Assembly (NCBI RefSeq): GCF_030845195.1
Contig: NZ_CP132543.1
Location: 2,869,501 to 2,933,500 of the forward strand
Direction of reading: 5' to 3'
Source of the DNA: Sanyastnella coralliicola
GTDB taxonomy: Bacteria; Bacteroidota; Bacteroidia; Flavobacteriales_D; Sanyastnellaceae
Length of the DNA stretch: 64,000 nucleotides
The stretch's first letter is position 1; every line of letters begins with the position of its first letter. The notes under the pieces are model-generated. The model was not told the origin of the DNA. It made no database searches and saw only the letters and a list, made by a program, of their open reading frames with translations. The position numbers and the translations under genes are program-made. Shown piece by piece: positions 18,205 to 26,178 of this stretch.

Positions 18205-18735
18205 TTACTTCATCGCTTCTTTCTCAGATTTCTTGTAAAGGCGTTCTACTGTTCGCCACATGCCGTCGAGCACCTCAAGGTCAGGCACCATGGCCTTTTC
18301 GTAGTTGTCATAATACCAACGTACGATGGGCTGCTCTAGGTCTTTGTAATCAATGCCGTCCACAGGACGGAAGAGTGACATGTCCATTTCGACTACATGT
18401 CCTTTCTTCTTCTTCGGCTTGCACTTCTTTGCATCAATCACGACGCGTTTGTTCACGAAGTCTTCACCTCCGAACTCGAGCGTGTACTCATGTCCTAGTG
18501 GAAGATTAAAGATGTATTCTCCTTTGTCGCTGCTTTTGAAAGCCACGTAAATCTCGTTGTCACGATACACAATACATCGTGTATCTGGGGCATTGGCCTC
18601 GTTGTCGCTGCCATATACCTTCTCTACCGTAAATCCATAGATGAGGAAATGTTCCTGGTCGATCGGCTGGAGAGAGTCTTCAGTTGGCGCTGATACCATT
18701 AGCATCGCAGCCATGAGGAAAGAGTAAAGCGTCAT
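18205..18735 (-). CDS. Secreted hypothetical protein
   Basis: Not recognised as a named family. It has 176 residues with a likely signal peptide (MTLYSFLMAAMLMVSAPTEDS), so it is probably exported. The middle (IYVAFKSSDKGEYIFNLPLGHEYTLEFGGEDFVNKRVVIDAK) looks like the beta-sandwich pattern of carboxypeptidase-regulatory-like or PEGA-type domains common in Bacteroidota, followed by KCKPKKKKGHVVEMDMSLF. The stop codon abuts that of the YqeY-like gene with no spacer (convergent). A GC-rich hyphenated palindrome at 18749-18762, a variant of the dispersed word, lies just upstream of the start. Confidence 0.7.
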   Translation of the reverse strand: MTLYSFLMAAMLMVSAPTEDSLQPIDQEHFLIYGFTVEKVYGSDNEANAPDTRCIVYRDNEIYVAFKSSDKGEYIFNLPLGHEYTLEFGGEDFVNKRVVIDAKKCKPKKKKGHVVEMDMSLFRPVDGIDYKDLEQPIVRWYYDNYEKAMVPDLEVLDGMWRTVERLYKKSEKEAMK

Positions 18736-18854
18736 GTCACAGTATTTGTCCGCTCGCGCGGAGGTTCGTCTGTGTTTTTACGCTAGAAACTGAAATCGGT
18801 TACATCCTCCTTATCGTTCGGGCTATTCATGTTGAGAATGTATCTTAGATAGTC

Positions 18855-19313
18855 ATGAGCAGAATCGCCTTCTTTCTTTCTGTTATACTTCTTGGCTCTG
18901 GTTGCACAAAGAACAACTTCGACGGTGACCTTGAGCCGCTAGTAGGTCGATGGAAATGTGTTAAAACAACCGTCTCTTCAACAACTGGTGAACCAGGATA
19001 TCCCTGGTACACTTCAGAAACCAATCTTGGCTTTGAATTTGAAGTTGAAATTCATCGTCGCGGTAGAGTCTGTTTATTCTCAGATGGCAACAAATTGACT
19101 TGCTCAAGAGTCAAGAATATTGAACAAGATGAAAATTCAATTCGCTTTGAATGTCCTGGTCTCGAAGATTATGTGAAAATGTACAGCTCCACCTCACGGC
19201 TATGGTTCGATCAATTCCATCATGATTCCATTACCACAAGTGGATTCAACTTCATCCCTGTAAACAGTTTCGGTACGGAACATGCTGACTACACCTTTGT
19301 CAGGGTCGAATAG
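18855..19313 (+). CDS. Small lipoprotein of unknown function
   Basis: A 152-residue protein with a lipoprotein signal: MSRIAFFLSVILLGSGC, lipobox LGSGC with Cys17. The mature part begins TKNNFDGDLEPLVGRWKCVKTT; LVGRWK recalls lipocalin-like or small-domain lipoproteins of Bacteroidota, but no family can be named with confidence. TATCTTAG at 18841-18848, one mismatch from TAnnTTTG, lies 6 nt before the ATG and may be its promoter. It is convergent with the next gene, 2 nt apart. The surrounding small secreted genes are not obviously related. Confidence 0.65.
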   Translation: MSRIAFFLSVILLGSGCTKNNFDGDLEPLVGRWKCVKTTVSSTTGEPGYPWYTSETNLGFEFEVEIHRRGRVCLFSDGNKLTCSRVKNIEQDENSIRFECPGLEDYVKMYSSTSRLWFDQFHHDSITTSGFNFIPVNSFGTEHADYTFVRVE

Positions 19314-19315
19314 CA

Positions 19316-20299
19316 TCATTCAAACTCAGCAAAAGGAATCCTCAATCGCCAATAAGCCCCGAACTCGCCTTCATTTCCGATGTAGACAATGAAATGGTCT
19401 TCCGCGAAAGCGTACATGAATTGACGCATTTCTTTCGGTCGATAATGGTACTCATTCACCTCTAGGTCAGGGTGATCCTTGTTCCAATTCACGACGTGCT
19501 TGTGTACCACTTTTCGCCAGTCTTCACCTAAAATTTCTACAGGATCAGGAAACTCATCAAAGTCCCGTGGGTCAAAAGTCAACCCAATCATTGTACCTCT
19601 GATATCTCTCGAAGGATTGCCATTTAACGAACCCGCGTACTTCTCGCACCGGACGCATCTTTCTAAGGCCTGATCTCCCCGAGGGGAGAGATAGTTGATC
19701 TCTGGAAGTTGCGGAATTCCTTCTTGTTTCATGATCTCACCCATGGCCTGCTTGGTGGTGTCCAGCTCACCCTTAAGTGCCATTCGCTTTAATCGGAAGG
19801 CCTCCACTTCTGCGGCGTACTTGTCATCCCACGGCATATACACTTCTCTGATCTCCATGCTAATCATGGTGTCTGAGAAGTAAGTAACGAAGGGGTATCG
19901 GTATACATCGTAACCGTCGTCACATCTCGAAGCGCCACCGGCAATCAGGCTGTTCATTTTGTGATTTAGCGATAGAATGGCTGAATCACAGTCTGGCACA
20001 TTTATGTATTGCGCTTCGCATAAATCACCTGTTCGATGCAGTAGCTGAAGTAGTCCACATCCTTCAGCGCCATAAGCTGCGGTATCTTGGTGTATGCGAA
20101 TCTTGCGGTAGTATCTCCTAGAAAAACAGAGCTCGCGATCACTTTCACGTACCGGGTTGATAGGCGACAATACATGACCTGTTTCTGTACCCTCGGCATT
20201 GATTGGTGCATAGTGCACCGGACCAACACAATAGTCTAGTTGAGCCGAGAGCTCACAACCAAGAATTAGGAGGACAACAATTGCTAGAATTCGCATCAT
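19316..20299 (-). CDS. Secreted hypothetical protein
   Basis: A 327-residue protein not recognised by family. It starts MMRILAIVVLLILGCELSAQ, a signal peptide; either of two adjacent ATGs (20299 or 20296) may be used, and the Cys could in principle be a lipobox residue, though LGCELSAQ fits a signal peptidase I site better. The mature protein is rich in Cys and aromatic residues (CVRCEKYAG, CGLLQLLHRTGDLCEAQYINVPDCD). It has no transmembrane segment after the signal. The C-terminal half contains an HYRPKEMRQFMYAFAEDHFIVYIGNEG stretch. Neighbours give no functional hint. Confidence 0.65.
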   Translation of the reverse strand: MMRILAIVVLLILGCELSAQLDYCVGPVHYAPINAEGTETGHVLSPINPVRESDRELCFSRRYYRKIRIHQDTAAYGAEGCGLLQLLHRTGDLCEAQYINVPDCDSAILSLNHKMNSLIAGGASRCDDGYDVYRYPFVTYFSDTMISMEIREVYMPWDDKYAAEVEAFRLKRMALKGELDTTKQAMGEIMKQEGIPQLPEINYLSPRGDQALERCVRCEKYAGSLNGNPSRDIRGTMIGLTFDPRDFDEFPDPVEILGEDWRKVVHKHVVNWNKDHPDLEVNEYHYRPKEMRQFMYAFAEDHFIVYIGNEGEFGAYWRLRIPFAEFE

Positions 20300-20368
20300 T
20301 CAATATTCATATACAAGTAACAACAATCCTTTAGACTTGAACGTTGCATAAGCGCAACTAAACTTCTC

Positions 20369-20998
20369 ATGAACTACGCTCTCATTCTCTTTTGGGCTGT
20401 GTTCGCTATCGCGGAATCGGACACTGAACACAACCAAAAGATCTCCTTTACTGATGCGCGCGATGCCCAAACCTATGAGGCAGTTCGTATTGGTTCTCTC
20501 TACTGGATGACTTCCAATCTCAATTTCCATACCGAAGGATCGGTCCCTGCCTTGTCTGAAAAAGAAATCAAAGGAGAATGGGGCCGCTTATACCCTGCTA
20601 CAGAATATCATTCAGTTTGTCCTGACGGATGGCGCTTACCTAGCACTCAAGACTGGCCCGAACTGAAAGCCATGATAGATGAACTAGGTGTAGAAGCATT
20701 TATGGATGGCAGTGAATGGGAACAGCACAAATGGGCTTCCAACTCAACGGGACTCTCACTTGTTCCGGCTGGTTTCAAACATAAACGACACTACCTCCAT
20801 CAACACGTCAACTGCTCTTTATGGTTCGACAACCTAACATCAGAAGACGGCGAAGAACTCTGGCACTTCCACATGGACGGAACGAACAACCTAGAGCCCT
20901 ACTATTTTCATTCCCACGCTGAAGAAGTCTACAAGCTGTACTTTGCGATTCGCTGTGTCTGTGAGATAGAAGACTGGAAACCTCAGCCTCCGAAGTAG
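20369..20998 (+). CDS. FISUMP domain-containing protein
   Basis: A 209-residue exported protein of the Fibrobacter succinogenes major paralogous domain type. The pattern is clear: FTDARDAQTYEAVRIGSLYWMTSNLNF at about 29-55, a YPATEYHSVCPDGWRLPSTQDWPEL core at about 77-101, and the closing FAIRCVCEIED. A short signal peptide (MNYALILFWAVFAIAES) precedes it. FISUMP proteins are secreted or surface proteins of unknown role, often lipoproteins; this one has no lipobox. Its 3' end overlaps the convergent TSUP gene by 16 nt. A near copy of the dispersed word (20404-20416) lies in the signal-peptide coding region. Confidence 0.8.
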   Translation: MNYALILFWAVFAIAESDTEHNQKISFTDARDAQTYEAVRIGSLYWMTSNLNFHTEGSVPALSEKEIKGEWGRLYPATEYHSVCPDGWRLPSTQDWPELKAMIDELGVEAFMDGSEWEQHKWASNSTGLSLVPAGFKHKRHYLHQHVNCSLWFDNLTSEDGEELWHFHMDGTNNLEPYYFHSHAEEVYKLYFAIRCVCEIEDWKPQPPK

Positions 20999-21714
20999 AG
21001 CTTGACGAGCATCACTACTCCTGAAATTACCATCATGGCGATTACCCATTGCATAAAGCGCTCTTCACTCATGTGCGCAAGCCAGCGTTTGCCGATAACA
21101 TTACCAAAAGCGGCTCCCAAGCCAATGCACAATCCATAAGGCCAGAGGTCGGCTGTCAACACCCCGAAGAATCCATAAGTGGAAAGTTGTACGATGGCAA
21201 CAAGGAATGAATTGACTGCTTTCGTCGCAACAAGCTCTTCCTTGGAGACCCCGAAATTCATGTAGAATGGATTCAATACTGCCCCCGTAGCACCAACCAC
21301 CGAACTCACGAAACAAACGAGTCCGCCTAAGGGCGCAAACATCCACAACTGCATTGGGAAAGAGCGCGACTTCCGTCCAAAGCGGTATTGGAAGATCGTG
21401 GTTATCAAGAAAATCCCAATCAACGCTTGCACCCATCGTAAGTCGAGATGGGCAAATAACCATGCCCCAAAAAAAGCACCTACCCATGCTGCCGGTAAAT
21501 AGACTTTAACAATATCCCAACGAATGAATTTCCGGAACAGTATCACTCTTGTAGGACGCCCTAGGAAATTCCCTAACTGAACTACTGGTGGTACTAAATT
21601 CATGGAAAAAAAGGAACCTACCATTGGTACTAACAACAACGCTCCTCCTCCGCCAGCTATAGTCGAAATTGTGAAGGCGATAATTCCCGCAAGTACAAAG
21701 AGAAAGTAGTCCAT
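20983..21714 (-). CDS. TSUP family permease (sulfite exporter TauE/SafE-like)
   Basis: A 243-residue integral membrane protein with about eight hydrophobic segments and the TSUP pattern: GIIAFTISTIAGGGGALLLVP in the first repeat and SSVVGATGAVLNPFYMNFGVSKEELVATKAVNS in the second, each half beginning with a glycine-rich helix break. The family moves sulfur-containing or organic anions across the inner membrane; the substrate here is unknown. The ATG at 21714 immediately follows the U tract of a hairpin (21715-21748), so transcription must either read through that terminator or start within it. It overlaps the convergent FISUMP gene by 16 nt. Confidence 0.85.
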   Translation of the reverse strand: MDYFLFVLAGIIAFTISTIAGGGGALLLVPMVGSFFSMNLVPPVVQLGNFLGRPTRVILFRKFIRWDIVKVYLPAAWVGAFFGAWLFAHLDLRWVQALIGIFLITTIFQYRFGRKSRSFPMQLWMFAPLGGLVCFVSSVVGATGAVLNPFYMNFGVSKEELVATKAVNSFLVAIVQLSTYGFFGVLTADLWPYGLCIGLGAAFGNVIGKRWLAHMSEERFMQWVIAMMVISGVVMLVKLYFGG

Positions 21715-21748
21715 AAAAACGGCCGAATTCTCTAGAAGACATTCGGCC
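21715..21748 (-). terminator. Hairpin terminator directly abutting the TSUP start codon
   Basis: On the minus strand GGCCGAAT (21748-21741) pairs perfectly with ATTCGGCC (21728-21721) around a 12-nt loop; G then five U (21719-21715) follow. It would terminate the 116-residue protein gene upstream, or act as an attenuator for the TSUP gene whose ATG begins at the next base. Confidence 0.7.
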
Positions 21749-21758
21749 TGGAATTTAA

Positions 21759-22109
21759 TTAATCATCTGATTCGTCATCATCCTCATCATCGGTATTCAC
21801 CCCTGAAGAACGTGATCTTAAGTATACCAGATTGATGAGTTGGTCACTTCCCGATTCCTTTGAATAAGTCATTTGGAACCATGCTCCCTTGTACAACAAA
21901 TCATTTGTCAAATCGTATTTATACGATTGATATTTGGGATAAGACCTCAAAACAATGACATCTCCTTTAGTCTGAGAGAAAGTGAACGTGCTATCGGTCC
22001 CGTTAATCTCTACACCGAGAAATTCAACCTCCACCGAAATTGGCTCTTGACCCAACACAACCCAGGAAGTACCGAGCATTGCGATCAATAGAAAAATCAT
22101 CTTTTTCAT
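21759..22109 (-). CDS. Small secreted hypothetical protein with acidic tail
   Basis: A 116-residue protein with a signal peptide (MKKMIFLLIAMLGTSWVVLGQ) and a mature part starting EPISVEVEFLGVEINGTDSTFTF. The last residues are strongly acidic (NTDDEDDDESDD), perhaps binding calcium, though this is inference. No family recognised. The frame opens at a TTG six bases upstream, but the ATG at 22109 starts a canonical signal peptide. A terminator-like hairpin follows 11 nt after the stop. The 185 nt upstream, to the MutS-like gene stop, hold no gene and no clear promoter. Confidence 0.7.
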   Translation of the reverse strand: MKKMIFLLIAMLGTSWVVLGQEPISVEVEFLGVEINGTDSTFTFSQTKGDVIVLRSYPKYQSYKYDLTNDLLYKGAWFQMTYSKESGSDQLINLVYLRSRSSGVNTDDEDDDESDD

Positions 22110-22294
22110 AATCAAAAATTTATCGGAAGCCTCGCTTCAATTAGAATTTGAACAAAATATCTGGCACCAAGAAATAGGTGCTTTAAGTAAAGAGCTCGTT
22201 GTTACAATTCGAGGTTAGGTCCTCTTCTTTCGAACTCAGAAATTACGAAGCAACGTTAGACCAAATTTTGAAAATGTACAATAGTGCTTTGAGA

Positions 22295-24067
22295 TTAATC
22301 AATCAGTCCCATAGAGCGCATGAGCCATGTGGCATTCATGGTGTCACATACTCCGGAACGCATGCGGTAGTCAAAGGTGAGGTCTTCCCCTTTCACCTCG
22401 CTTGCGAAATGGTGATTCTCAATTTGAGCGGGGTAAGATTGCTCAAGGGTGGTCAATGAAACATCGTGCGTTGCAACGACCACACGTACATTGCGCTGAA
22501 GCAGTTTTTCGATGAAGGCACGTGAACCCTGTTCTTTGTCAAGGGAATTCGTTCCCTTGAGGATCTCATCTAACAAGGCGAAGGTGCATTGATCTTCATT
22601 GATGGTTTCCACCAGTCGATTCAACCGCTTGAGCTCAGCCATGAAGTAAGACGTACCACTATCTAAAGCATCTTCAGTGCGCATTGAGGTGAATAGTTGG
22701 AGATCACCTAGTTTAAACGAGCTACCCAAAACTGGCGCTCCTATCTGAGCGAGCAAAACAGACAATCCCACTGTGCGGAGGTAGGTACTCTTACCCGCCA
22801 TATTCGCTCCGGTGATTAGCTCCACTTTCTTCTCGTTTGTGAGCGAGAGATCATTCGCTACCACCTTCTTGAATGCGAGTAAGGGGTGAATTAAGGCCTC
22901 CCCTTCAACTTCCGCGCTAGCGTTTGATTCTGGCCAACAAATCAAACCTTCGTGATTACGCGCAAAGGTTCCCAAAGAAACGAGGAGTTCATATTCTGAA
23001 AGTGAGTTCAGCCAGTCTTGAAATTCCTTGCCGTATGTATTCTTCCACTTCGTGACCAACCAAGCGTTCCTCAACTCCGCTAAGTACAACGCGTTGGTTA
23101 CAATGGATGCGAAGATGTTGTTTCGTTGATCGTAAGCAGAAAGGATAGTCGCTAGCCTTCTTGATGCAGCCTCGGCTTGCGTCAGCTCTTCTCTGATCTT
23201 CGTACTTCGTGTATCCGAAGTAGTACCGGCACATACTTCCGCAATGAGATCAGCCAGCTGTTCCAGTGATTTGCCTTGCTTGCCCAATTCCTGGTAGATG
23301 TGATTGGTGTGTTTGAGGTTCGCACCAACGAGTCCTAAGGGAAGCATCAAGCCGAGAATACACATGTTCACGGAAATCACCGAAAGACTTGCTAGAATAA
23401 TGAGCGCCACGCTATATGCTGGAACCAAATATAGAAAAGGCTTCACCCATTGGAAGCTACGCGTCTGCTTCTCTCCTAACCACGTCATCAGCGAATCCAA
23501 GGTGGACGCTTTGATGTCTAATTGAGAAGCAGAGGCAATCACCGCAATGCGATGTTCATCTTCTTTACTCAACGACTTCGCCGCTTCTTGCCACTCAGCC
23601 ATTTCCTTTGGCTTCACCGGAGCGTTGAGCAATTGCTGTCGTACACGTCGGATACCTCCCGGGGAGAACGCACGATTCAACACTTGATACAGTGAATTCG
23701 ATCCGAACACATCTAAGTCATGTGCATAATTGTGTTCAGGAGGTGGTGCCTGTCCGCCATCAAATGATGAAAGGTCACCGGCTAACATTTCGAGCTCTCG
23801 AGAAGACATACGTTTCCGCGCTAGCGCCTTATCACGTAAAAACCGCGCCTTGCCATGGGCTCGAATCAACAGGAGAAAGGCAATTAATGTAGCCAGCATA
23901 GGAAGCATCATCCATTCAGAAATAGTGAATGCGAGGTAAATGAACCCTACAAAACCAAAGAATGATAAAAGGCGAAGTGTTACGATGAGATTCGTTCTCA
24001 CCTTCAGTTGATCTCCCTTCTTCCCTTCTTCTTTCTGTATGCTGTCGTACGCTTCCGCTGCTTTCAT
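22295..24067 (-). CDS. Membrane-anchored MutS-family ATPase
   Basis: A 590-residue protein ending in a MutS-type ATPase domain: Walker A TGANMAGKST (Lys about 426), a FTSMRTEDALDSGTSYFMAEL segment, Walker B CTFALLDEILKGTNSLD, and the VVATHD loop. The clamp region (about 180-400) is divergent and there is no N-terminal mismatch-recognition domain, so it is not MutS1. Two pairs of hydrophobic segments (about 30-70 and 205-250) suggest membrane attachment, unusual for a MutS homologue but seen in a Bacteroidota-type subfamily. Function is unknown. The start at 24067 is set by a TATCTTTG box 4 nt upstream. It carries two exact copies of the dispersed word. Confidence 0.85.
   Translation of the reverse strand: MKAAEAYDSIQKEEGKKGDQLKVRTNLIVTLRLLSFFGFVGFIYLAFTISEWMMLPMLATLIAFLLLIRAHGKARFLRDKALARKRMSSRELEMLAGDLSSFDGGQAPPPEHNYAHDLDVFGSNSLYQVLNRAFSPGGIRRVRQQLLNAPVKPKEMAEWQEAAKSLSKEDEHRIAVIASASQLDIKASTLDSLMTWLGEKQTRSFQWVKPFLYLVPAYSVALIILASLSVISVNMCILGLMLPLGLVGANLKHTNHIYQELGKQGKSLEQLADLIAEVCAGTTSDTRSTKIREELTQAEAASRRLATILSAYDQRNNIFASIVTNALYLAELRNAWLVTKWKNTYGKEFQDWLNSLSEYELLVSLGTFARNHEGLICWPESNASAEVEGEALIHPLLAFKKVVANDLSLTNEKKVELITGANMAGKSTYLRTVGLSVLLAQIGAPVLGSSFKLGDLQLFTSMRTEDALDSGTSYFMAELKRLNRLVETINEDQCTFALLDEILKGTNSLDKEQGSRAFIEKLLQRNVRVVVATHDVSLTTLEQSYPAQIENHHFASEVKGEDLTFDYRMRSGVCDTMNATWLMRSMGLID
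22910..22922 (+). repeat. Dispersed 13-bp word, copy 5 (in MutS-like gene)
   Basis: Exact copy. The gene runs on the minus strand; there it encodes Ala-Ser-Ala-Glu. Confidence 0.85.
23814..23826 (+). repeat. Dispersed 13-bp word, copy 6 (in MutS-like gene)
   Basis: Exact copy within the same gene as copy 5 but in another frame (Ala-Leu-Ala-Arg-Lys). Confidence 0.85.
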
Positions 24068-24071
24068 GCGG

Positions 24072-24079
24072 CAAAGATA
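24072..24079 (-). promoter_or_regulatory. -7 box of the MutS-like gene (leaderless arrangement)
   Basis: Minus-strand TATCTTTG is followed by CCGC and the ATG at 24067. A 4-nt gap puts the expected transcription start at the start codon. A possible -33 TTG is at 24105-24103, 23 bp upstream. Confidence 0.6.
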
Positions 24080-24134
24080 GGTGGTCTTATTGGCGAAAGG
24101 ATCAAAAAATACATGGTAGGTATCCAATCCTTAA

Positions 24135-24175
24135 ACATCTATTAACACATTTAATGTAGGTACATCTATTGTGTT
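24135..24175. promoter_or_regulatory. Repeated sites in the mutS-like/marR divergent region
   Basis: ACATCTATT occurs twice (24135-24143 and 24162-24170), and AACACA (24144-24149) is inverted as TGTGTT (24170-24175). They lie upstream of the marR -7 box and could be an operator for the MarR-type regulator. The regulatory role is inference. Confidence 0.35.
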
Positions 24176-24179
24176 GACA

Positions 24180-24187
24180 TATATTTG
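24180..24187 (+). promoter_or_regulatory. -7 box of the marR-yceI unit (leaderless arrangement)
   Basis: TATATTTG matches TAnnTTTG exactly and is followed by TGGC and a GTG start at 24192. No -33 TTG is seen at the standard distance, which would suit an activator- or repressor-controlled promoter. Confidence 0.6.
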
Positions 24188-24191
24188 TGGC

Positions 24192-24656
24192 GTGAAAATT
24201 GAAGACGCAATACAGCAAAAGGAGTTTCAGAACGAATATGTGAAGCTTGCGATTAACTTGATGTACACCTCAAGTTCATTGAATGTGCATCAACAGCGCT
24301 ACTTTCGCCAGTTTGGCCTGACAGTTCCACAATACAACATACTTCGTATCCTGCGAGGCCAGAAAGAGAACCCTATCGGGGTGAACAACCTTGGCGGACG
24401 CATGATCGATCAGACTTCAAACACTTCTAGGCTAGTTGAAAAACTCAGGATTAAAGGACTCGTCGACCGTCAAGTGTGTGAGAGCGACCGTAGGCAAGCG
24501 GAAGTTCGAATCACGCAAAAAGGGTTAGATCTCTTAGAGGCGATCGACGTGACCATCTCTGATGTTGACAACCTATTTAAAGGATTAAACAAAGAAGAGG
24601 CAGCTCAATTAAATGGCCTCCTCGATAAACTTCGAAGCGGAGACGCTTTTCAATAA
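24192..24656 (+). CDS. MarR-family transcriptional regulator
   Basis: A 154-residue winged-helix regulator. The core shows FGLTVPQYNILRILRGQ (helix 2-3), the recognition region IGVNNLGGRMIDQTSNTSRLVEKLRIKGLVDRQ, and the wing CESDRRQAEVRITQKGLDLLE, the classical MarR DxRxxxVxxT pattern in the form SDRRQAEVRIT. The frame opens at 24171 with TTG, but a -7 box at 24180-24187 shows the GTG at 24192 (VKIEDAIQQKEF) to be the likely start. It is followed 40 nt later by a YceI gene, a pairing common in Bacteroidota, suggesting control of that gene and of itself. The ligand is unknown. Confidence 0.9.
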   Translation: MKIEDAIQQKEFQNEYVKLAINLMYTSSSLNVHQQRYFRQFGLTVPQYNILRILRGQKENPIGVNNLGGRMIDQTSNTSRLVEKLRIKGLVDRQVCESDRRQAEVRITQKGLDLLEAIDVTISDVDNLFKGLNKEEAAQLNGLLDKLRSGDAFQ

Positions 24657-24696
24657 TCAAATACGAAACAACACAACCCCCTCGAAAACAAACGAC

Positions 24697-25311
24697 ATGA
24701 AAAAGATCGTACTAACACTCGCAGTGGCTCTTATGAGCACATTCGCATTCGCAACAGGCGGAGAAGGCGAAGGAGAATCAACAACGTTGAAGGTAGTTAC
24801 TAATGAAAGTACTCTAAACTGGGTAGGTGAAAAAGTAACTGGCTCACACATGGGAACGCTGAATATCCGTGAAGGCATTGTGGTTCTTGATCAGGGAATG
24901 ATCGATAAAGCAATGATCTCTATCGACATGAGCTCTATCACTGTTACTGACGAAGGAATGGATGATGAAACAAAGGCGAACCTTAAAGGACACCTTGCTT
25001 CTGCTGACTTCTTCAACGTAGCTGAGCACGAAACTGCAGACTTCAAATTGACTTCATTCGCTCCATACAAAGGAGAAGGTGGGAACTACATGGTGAAAGG
25101 TCAATTGACAATTAAAGGAATTACACAGCCAATCGAGTTCCCAGTGAACGCGACAATGAAAGATGACATGGTAACTGTAACAGCTGATTTGACTTTCGAC
25201 CGTTCGAAGTTCGATATCCGCTACGGTTCAGATTCATTCTTCGACAACCTTGGAGATAAGGTGATCTACGACGACGTGAAGGTTTCTTTCACGCTTGTAG
25301 CTCGCAAATAA
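24697..25311 (+). CDS. YceI-family periplasmic protein
   Basis: A 204-residue protein with a signal peptide (MKKIVLTLAVALMSTFAFA) and the YceI lipocalin-like barrel: LNWVGEKVTGSHMGTLNIREG, the ISIDMSSITVTD strand, LKGHLASADFFNVAEHETADFKLTS and GQLTIKGITQPIEFPV. YceI barrels bind polyprenoid-type lipids in the periplasm; the ligand here is unknown. The frame reads further upstream into marR, but the ATG at 24697 starts the signal peptide. It is probably co-transcribed with marR and ends in a strong terminator. Confidence 0.92.
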   Translation: MKKIVLTLAVALMSTFAFATGGEGEGESTTLKVVTNESTLNWVGEKVTGSHMGTLNIREGIVVLDQGMIDKAMISIDMSSITVTDEGMDDETKANLKGHLASADFFNVAEHETADFKLTSFAPYKGEGGNYMVKGQLTIKGITQPIEFPVNATMKDDMVTVTADLTFDRSKFDIRYGSDSFFDNLGDKVIYDDVKVSFTLVARK

Positions 25312-25333
25312 TATATCTGGTTTTGGTAGTAAG

Positions 25334-25361
25334 AGGCCTCCTTCGGGAGGCCTTTTTTTTT
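25334..25361 (+). terminator. Rho-independent terminator after yceI
   Basis: AGGCCTCC (25334-25341), a TTCG tetraloop and GGAGGCC (25346-25352) are followed by nine T (25353-25361). The stop of the convergent beta-barrel gene begins 2 nt further on. Confidence 0.92.
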
Positions 25362-25362
25362 G

Positions 25363-26178
25363 CTACCGTTTTCGCCGGTCAGGATCTTCGTGGAAGAAAT
25401 ACCTCAAGTCTAAAGTGAGGTAGTTCCCAGACAACTCACCAAACTCACGGAGGATGGCTTCATTCCAAAAGAACTTTGCCTCTCCTATGGCCATGTTTGA
25501 AAATGGTTGGTGGTAGGTAACGCCTAAATAGAAATAGCCTTGGTCTTTGGTGCGCCATTCAAATCCATAATTCGCTTGAACGGCCATTTGCAGCCAGCTA
25601 TTTCTGGAAGTGAATTGTTCAAAGTCGTAAAAGGTTGAATCCTGTTGAAGGCTTCCCGCAGAAAAGGTGTTGCTCGGATACATATCAAGCGACAATCCAC
25701 CGCTGGCATTCATCCAAAGGTGTTCACCTAGTTGAACGTAGTAAAGGGCCTGAATGGGGATCTCGTAGCCTACGAAAGCGAAATCAATCTCTCCCGATAC
25801 TCCTTCCTCCACTGCTTCCATCGAAAGGTTATAGTTCCGACGAACTAGGTTGATTCCACTTTCAATCGAGAAATTCTGGGTGAATCCATAGCGAACCACC
25901 ATTCCAAAGTTCAATGATACCTTGGGGGTCCAGGTTGCAATCAGCTCCTCTCCTTCTTGCGTGACCGGTCCGAAGTCAACGAATTCATTTGGAATCAGCG
26001 GACGAAATTGAACACCAAAAGTAGCCACTCCTTCTTGGGCGTTCGCTACGGTAGAAAGGAAAAGCGAGAATGAAAAGAAGAATGATAACGAGAGCGCGAG
26101 TCTTCTTAGCCTTGGGCCTTGAAGAAGCCGATAAAGGCCAATGCAATCATCAATGCTACGAACAGCAAGAGTGCCCAT
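25363..26178 (-). CDS. Outer-membrane beta-barrel protein (start uncertain)
   Basis: About 271 residues with alternating amphipathic strands typical of a small outer-membrane barrel of the PorT/OmpA-like type (RYGFTQNFSIESGINLVRRNYN, GYEIPIQALYYVQLGEHLWMNASGGLSLD, GYFYLGVTYHQPF, NYLTLDLRYFF ending near the C-terminus). A hydrophobic export segment (LRRLALSLSFFFSFSLFLSTVANAQ) precedes it, but no ATG lies directly before it: the nearest in frame is at 26178, inside the upstream gene, giving a 27-residue N-terminal extension. A non-ATG start near 26110 or translational coupling is possible. It is the last gene of the minus-strand operon. Confidence 0.7.
   Translation of the reverse strand: MGTLAVRSIDDCIGLYRLLQGPRLRRLALSLSFFFSFSLFLSTVANAQEGVATFGVQFRPLIPNEFVDFGPVTQEGEELIATWTPKVSLNFGMVVRYGFTQNFSIESGINLVRRNYNLSMEAVEEGVSGEIDFAFVGYEIPIQALYYVQLGEHLWMNASGGLSLDMYPSNTFSAGSLQQDSTFYDFEQFTSRNSWLQMAVQANYGFEWRTKDQGYFYLGVTYHQPFSNMAIGEAKFFWNEAILREFGELSGNYLTLDLRYFFHEDPDRRKR

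Noticed and set aside
22199-22459. Small plus-strand frame overlapping the end of the MutS-like gene
   Set aside because: Most of it is antisense to the well-supported ATPase C-terminus and it lacks a promoter or recognisable product.
24613-24696. Longer YceI protein starting inside marR
   Set aside because: The in-frame ATG at 24697 begins a canonical signal peptide; the upstream part is marR coding sequence in another frame.
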